The notes beneath the pieces were generated by a model. That model saw nothing but the letters and a program-made list of their open reading frames with translations. It had not been told where the DNA came from and searched no databases. This document shows positions 6,241-9,327 of a stretch of DNA of 9,327 nt, piece by piece (position 1 is the first letter of the stretch; each line of letters opens with the position of its first letter). The stretch lies in the NCBI RefSeq assembly GCF_042434745.1, contig NZ_JBHLSS010000103.1; one strand, written 5' to 3'. Made by a program: the position numbers and the translations under genes. The DNA comes from Azotobacter paspali (GTDB taxonomy: Bacteria; Pseudomonadota; Gammaproteobacteria; Pseudomonadales; Pseudomonadaceae).

Positions 6241-6454
6241 AGGCCTCCCGAAGCGCGTCGATGCGCTCATCGATACGGCGCCGGCCGGCGCCGTGGTGCC
6301 ATTGTCGAAAACGCAGAACGGGTCTATCGCCGCGCCGCAGGTCTGGCCGACCTTCGGCGTGGCGCTGACCGACACCTTCCCCGCAGGCATGTCCAGCCGT
6401 GCCGTCGGCGCATTGCACGATGCGCTCCATCGACTGGGCGGGGTACGGGTATGA
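6240..6454 (+). pseudogene. 3' fragment of an unidentified gene, 5' end deleted
   Basis: About 70 codons with G/C-rich third positions read LPKRVDALIDTAPAG, then PQVWPTFGVALTDTFPAG and end HRLGGVRV. The TGA at 6452-6454 overlaps the ATG of the exporter as ATGA, which strongly suggests a true gene end with translational coupling. On its left the frame runs into reversed LysR sequence, so its start, the promoter region and the LysR start have all been lost. I do not recognise the family; given a LysR neighbour and an exporter it may have been a small enzyme, but this is a guess. Confidence 0.5.
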
Positions 6455-7688
6455 ACCGATCGCAACACTCGCCCGGCGCCGTATCGGACTTCCGGCAGTC
6501 CGCCAGCACGACCGTTGCCGAGCGACTTCCCCTGTCCGCCCTGCTGGCCCTGGCCATGACCGGCTTCATCGCCATCCTCACCGAAACCCTTCGGCCGGAC
6601 TCCTGCCGCAGCTCGGCCGGAGACTCAACATTTCGCAGGCGCTAGCCGGCCAGTTGGTCAGCGCCTACGCACTCGGCTCGCTGGTTGCGGCGATTCCCCT
6701 GATCACTCTGACCGCTGGCTGGCGACGGAAGCCGCTGCTCCTGCTCGCCATCGGCGGCTTCCTGCTGTTCAACAGTATCACTGCGCTGTCGTCCAGCTGC
6801 CCGCTCACACTGCTCGCCCGCTTCCTCGCGGGCGTCGCCGCCGGCCTGGCCTGGGGCCTGCTGGCCGGTCATGCGCGCCGCATGGTGGCCGCCCCACTGC
6901 AAGGGCGCGCCATGGCCATCGCGATGCTGGGCAAGCCGCTCGCCCTTTCGCTGGGCGTACCGGCGGGAACCTGGCTCAGCGCCCTGGTCGGCTGGCGGAT
7001 AGCCTTCGGCCTGATGTCCGGGCTGACCCTGATCCTGGCGGTCTGGGTACTGCGCAAGGTACCGGACTTCCCTGGGCGGGCGGCCGAGCGGCGGCCGGGC
7101 ATACGCCAAGTCTTCGCGATCCCCGGCGTACGCCCGGTCCTGCTGGTGATCCTGCTCTGGGTGCTGGCGCACAACATCCTCTACACCTACATCGCGCCCT
7201 TCTTGGCGCCGGCCGGCATGAGCGCCAGCGTGGGCCGGATTCTGCTGGTGTTCGGAGCTTCGGCCCTGCTGGGCATCTGGATCGTCGGCCTGCTGATCGA
7301 CCGCTGGCTGCGTGCCCCGGTGCTGCTCAGCCTCGGCGGATTCTCCCTGGCATCGCTGGCGCTGGGCTTTGGCGGTACGCAGCCGGCCGTGGTCTACGCC
7401 AGCGTGGCGGTATGGGGCCTAACCTTCGGCGGTACGACGACACTACTGCAGACGGCTTCGGCGGATGCCGCCGGCGAGGGCGCCGACCTGGCCTAATCGA
7501 TGATCGTCACGGTCTGGAACCTCGCTATCGCCGGCGGCGGCGTGTTCGGCGGTCTGCTGCTGGAAACCGCCGGCGTGGGCGCTTTCCCCTGGGTGCTGCA
7601 GGGAGTGCTCGCGGCTGCCCTGCTTTACGCCGGGATAGCCAGGACCCACGGCTTCAGAGCAGAACCACGACAGGTGCGGGCGGACTGA
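6451..7688 (+). pseudogene. MFS drug/metabolite exporter (DHA1-type), frameshift and stop
   Basis: The gene begins MNRSQHSPGAVSDFRQ and enters the first membrane helix LSALLALAMTGFIAILTETL. There one base is missing near 6591-6594: restoring it (CTT C-CG GCC) gives the family motif TETLPAGLLPQL. The remainder is a hydrophobic 12-helix carrier with WRRKPLLLL, RFLAGVAAGLAWGLLAGHARR and LGVPAGTWLSALVGWR, typical of AraJ/YdhP-like exporters. A TAA at 7494-7496 interrupts ADLA-stop-SMIVTVWNLAIAGGG, where Gln (CAA) is expected; the final helices then run to TGA at 7686-7688. Repaired length would be about 412 residues, normal for the family. Only two lesions suggest more recent inactivation than that of the LysR gene. 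The substrate is unknown. Confidence 0.85.
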
Positions 7689-7697
7689 GCGACGACC

Positions 7698-7736
7698 AAC
7701 AGCCGGGGGCCGGACGAAACCGGTGCCCCGGTTGTT
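7698..7736 (+). terminator. Strong hairpin, likely terminator of the exporter gene
   Basis: AACAGCCGGGG (7698-7708) pairs with CCCCGGTTGTT (7726-7736), eleven pairs including one G-U, with an inner CCGG/CCGG stem at 7710-7713 and 7720-7723. It begins 10 nt after the exporter stop. The T residues are within the stem, GTTGTTAT, rather than a clean U-run, a form often seen in GC-rich pseudomonads. Confidence 0.6.
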
Positions 7737-8060
7737 ATCGTGGGAAAATATATCTATCTGCCATCAGTAAGTTCTTTCGTAGACGACGTGGAACATATAT
7801 CCGGAAGTCACGCAATCCATGCCCCGCTTACGAGTGAAGATAAATGTAAATAAACTTTTAAATGTAAGTATTTGTTCGACGAAAAGCCTGCAACATCCCG
7901 TCCGGACAGGAATTGACGGCATTTCCGGAAGAAAGCATCAATCGGTTGCATTCAGTTTCATTTACCGGGTGGATTCAATCTCTAATTTTTACTACGTTGT
8001 AATCATGCATCGCGGTAGCCGAACGACTAGCCACCATCAACTCTTGTTCGACTCAGGAGG
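7737..8060. other. AT-rich stretch without a supported gene
   Basis: Base composition changes sharply to AT-rich, for example AAAATATATCTATC near 7745 and AAATGTAAATAAAC near 7844. The octamer AAATGTAA occurs twice within 20 nt. No open frame here has a ribosome site and pseudomonad-like codons. TTTACC near 7961 with TAATTT near 7982 could be a promoter for what follows, with low certainty. The sequence may be a promoter region or a transferred fragment. Confidence 0.45.
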
Positions 8061-8066
8061 CATGAC

Positions 8067-8261
8067 ATGAACAACCTAGACAACCGAACAGTACGTGCCG
8101 TGCGTAGAAGTGGAAACATCCATACCACTCGAAGATACCGCACTCAATGGCCATGGCGGACAACGCTCGCGAACGGCGCGCAACAGGCCCGGATCCCATG
8201 CCTGGCGCTACCTTCAGCCTGGCCCACGGCCAGCGCACGACAGCCCATGAGCTGCGTCTAG
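8067..8261 (+). CDS. Doubtful small ORF behind a perfect ribosome site
   Basis: A consensus AGGAGG (8055-8060) stands 6 nt before the ATG, the best ribosome site in this part of the window. The 64-residue frame begins MNNLDNRTVRAVRRSGNIHT, is basic, has no signal peptide, and matches nothing I know. Codon quality is mixed: the first 30 codons are not GC3-biased, the later ones are, and another frame over 8147-8371 looks as good. It may be a real short peptide, a leader, or the first codons of a gene whose remainder was lost. From here to 8375 I see no other supported gene. Confidence 0.25.
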   Translation: MNNLDNRTVRAVRRSGNIHTTRRYRTQWPWRTTLANGAQQARIPCLALPSAWPTASARQPMSCV

Positions 8262-8375
8262 CACGGGCACGGTCGGCCGGCCCCTCGTCCGGCGACCTCT
8301 CGCAATCTCACGAAATTCGGTGCCGAGTCATGAACTCGCATCCTCGATATTTTTATCACCTGTCGAAATAACGCT

Positions 8376-8693
8376 ATGAATATGAAACCGAAGACGAAAA
8401 CCACGAAAATTTTCATTGCCATGATCGTATCCACGACTGCCTCCCTGGCCATGGCCGATATCAACCACAGAAACTCCAGCAATACTGAAAGCGCACACCC
8501 ATCGATCGTCGAAACAATGCCTTACAAATACAATATGAATCTGGATATTGCCGAGCCCCTGGAGTTCGAATATCTCCGCACGGCGCCGGCCCATTGCGGC
8601 CCCATTCCGGCCAGAATGACTTACAAGGACTCGACCGGTGCGGTAAGGACTATCGAATACTTGTATCCGGATACGAGTGGCTGTACGGATTAA
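8376..8693 (+). CDS. Small secreted DUF2790-family protein
   Basis: The product has 105 residues. Residues 1-27 are a signal peptide (KPKTKTTK, hydrophobic IFIAMIVSTTASLAMA, cleavage after A27), so the mature protein is exported, probably to the periplasm. The mature part has the DUF2790 pattern: YKYNMNLDIAE (50-60), CGPIPARMTYKDSTG (74-88), IEYLYPDTSGC (93-103). C74 and C103 could form a disulfide. DUF2790 proteins occur in several copies in Pseudomonas aeruginosa and relatives, some reported as stress- or starvation-induced; the molecular function is not established. The start is set by the signal peptide, but no clear Shine-Dalgarno precedes ATG 8376 or the alternative ATG at 8382. The coding sequence is more AT-rich than its neighbours at the 5' end. 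Confidence 0.8.
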   Translation: MNMKPKTKTTKIFIAMIVSTTASLAMADINHRNSSNTESAHPSIVETMPYKYNMNLDIAEPLEFEYLRTAPAHCGPIPARMTYKDSTGAVRTIEYLYPDTSGCTD

Positions 8694-8728
8694 AGTTATC
8701 CGTAGCATTTGAGTCACTCCGGCGCACC

Positions 8729-8757
8729 GGCCACCGCTACGAATGAAAGCGGTGGCC
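8729..8757. terminator. Perfect 10-bp hairpin between converging genes
   Basis: GGCCACCGCT (8729-8738) and AGCGGTGGCC (8748-8757) are exact inverted complements around a 9-nt loop. It lies 35 bp after the DUF2790 stop and overlaps the stop codon (8737-8739) of the minus-strand gene fragment. No T-run follows on either strand, so termination is plausible but not proven; it could serve both directions. Confidence 0.4.
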
Positions 8758-9028
8758 TGTACGCAATCGCTTCTTGTCCGGGCCGACCGGCGGCGTTTCG
8801 CTCATTTCGATCGGACGCCCGGCCCGGATCTCCCCACCCTGCCGCAAAGCCTGCTTCACGTCCTTCATCCCCGCCTTGTCGTCGAACGCCCCGGTGCCGA
8901 ATGAATATCCCGAAGGCCAGTCCTTCCAGAGAGCCTGCCGGGGGAACGAGGCCGAAGAGCGCGGATGCATCCGTTCCTGCAGCCCGGCGGGAATGCCTGC
9001 AAGCGCCTTCAGCGTCAGCGGTCGGATT
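8737..9028 (-). pseudogene. 3' fragment of an unrecognised gene cut by the IS element
   Basis: From the IS end at 9029 the minus strand continues in one frame for about 97 codons: IRPLTLKALAGIPAGLQERM, then ALWKDWPSGYSFGTGAFDDKAG and KQALRQGGEIRAGRPIEMSE, ending RTGHRFHS and TAG. Third positions are GC-rich and the residue composition looks like a real soluble protein, so it is probably the C-terminal part of a gene whose 5' part lies beyond the IS. I do not recognise the family. A GTG at 9049-9051 inside the IS could open the same frame but has no obvious ribosome site. Confidence 0.5.
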
Positions 9029-9051
9029 CTGAGTGATCCCCACAAAATCAC
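9029..9051. repeat. Terminal inverted repeat of an IS10-group element
   Basis: CTGAGTGATCCCCAC begins at 9029. Apart from one base it agrees with the ends of IS10, which start CTGAGAGATCCCC. It lies just after the transposase stop, as expected for the end of such an element. The adjoining outside bases GGTCGGATT (9020-9028) would be the 9-bp target copy typical of IS10/IS50 elements. Confidence 0.7.
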
Positions 9052-9327
9052 CGCAGTTCCCGCGCTTGCCGGTGGACCTCCTGCCGCAGGGTCAACTCCA
9101 GCTCCCGCAGCCTATCTCGGGGAATGTCTCCCACATAAGTGCGTGCATACTCCAGTCCCAGCCGCCACAGCGACAGCACGTGCCTGTCCTTGACGCTATT
9201 GCTCTGAAAGCGCCGCGCGTGCCCTGCCTCCCGCGTCTGCAAACCCAGCAGGTACAACGCATAGCTGGCCAGCACGGCAATCAGCAGCAGGATCTCGATG
9301 CGCCGCGGACAGCGGCTTCGATGCAGC
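9048..9327 (-). CDS. Transposase of an IS10-group element, C-terminal part
   Basis: The frame is open from the window edge to TGA at 9048-9050, about 92 residues: HRSRCPRRIEILLLIAVLAS, YALYLLGLQTREAGHARRFQ, SNSVKDRHVLSLWRLGLEYA, then a charged helical tail ending HRQARELR. The pattern of a hydrophobic helix, a glycine-rich turn, FQ-x-N-x-V-K-x-R-x-VLS-x-x-RLG-x-E, is the C-terminal signature of IS10/IS4-type DDE transposases (in IS10: FQANTVRNRNVLS). The N-terminus and the DDE catalytic residues are outside the window. The GTG at 9273-9275 is internal and not the start. Confidence 0.85.
   Translation of the reverse strand, partial: LHRSRCPRRIEILLLIAVLASYALYLLGLQTREAGHARRFQSNSVKDRHVLSLWRLGLEYARTYVGDIPRDRLRELELTLRQEVHRQARELR

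Larger units (their letters stand above)
9029..9327 (-). mobile_element. IS10-group (IS4 family) insertion sequence, partial at window edge
   Basis: The element is identified by the transposase C-terminus plus the matching terminal repeat at 9029. The rest, about 1 kb if complete, lies to the right of the window. Its transposase is transcribed toward the left. Completeness and activity cannot be judged from this part. Confidence 0.7.

Noticed and set aside
5701..6242. An exact 11-bp inverted repeat, CTAGGGTTCGA at 5701-5711 and TCGAACCCTAG at 6232-6242, coinciding with two LysR lesions.
   Set aside because: Matches of 11 bp are expected several times by chance in a window of this size, and the match does not extend on either side.
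5692..6645. A 317-residue plus-strand frame over the LysR region.
   Set aside because: The first 250 codons are antisense to the LysR remains; only the end is the start of the MFS gene.
7842..7875. A possible short repeat array or CRISPR-like signal from the repeated AAATGTAA.
   Set aside because: There are only two copies of eight bases with no regular spacing or spacer structure.
8774..9193. A 139-residue plus-strand frame at the right edge.
   Set aside because: It spans the IS boundary, is rich in Pro, Ala and Ser as antisense frames are, and has no ribosome site.

Overview
The window is GC-rich, uses Pseudomonas-type codons and carries a ColR-ColS two-component pair followed by a methyltransferase and a kinase-like gene. 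It also has a DUF2790 protein and dispersed repeats of a kind I associate with Pseudomonas and Azotobacter. I read it as a Pseudomonadaceae chromosome (Pseudomonas or a close relative such as Azotobacter), and the sequence alone does not let me choose the genus.

Layout, left to right. Positions 1-330 hold a hairpin-rich dispersed repeat with no convincing gene. At 491-1021 (+) is a secreted retropepsin-like/RimB-type protease. At 1166-1396 (-) is a 76-residue conserved hypothetical gene with a good ribosome site and its own intrinsic terminator. Between it and the colR promoter sits a 267-bp miniature inverted-repeat element (1429-1695). The core of the window is the set colR (1861-2543), colS (2585-3850), a class I SAM methyltransferase (3968-4663) and an InaA/WaaP-like kinase fold protein (4660-5358), all on the + strand. 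ColS is expected to sense metal or envelope stress, ColR to regulate transcription, and the last two genes, which overlap by GTGA, probably modify or tune lipopolysaccharide.

From 5420 to 7688 lies a decayed locus: a LysR regulator (-) with a missing N-terminus, two frameshifts and a stop; the truncated tail of an unidentified + strand gene; and an MFS exporter with one frameshift and one stop. A strong hairpin terminator (7698-7736) closes it. An AT-rich stretch of about 320 bp follows, then a perfect AGGAGG with a doubtful small ORF, then an intact DUF2790 secreted protein (8376-8693). The right edge is an IS10-group element (IS4 family), entering from outside the window and ending at 9029, where it cuts into an unrecognised minus-strand gene.

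The most unusual observation is the colR-colS spacer. It is almost entirely a 51-bp imperfect palindrome whose two arms match the two ends of the 267-bp element, in opposite orientation and without the interior. The palindrome contains the Shine-Dalgarno sequence and start codon of colS. A mobile-element remnant therefore seems to flank colR on both sides and may control translation of the sensor kinase.
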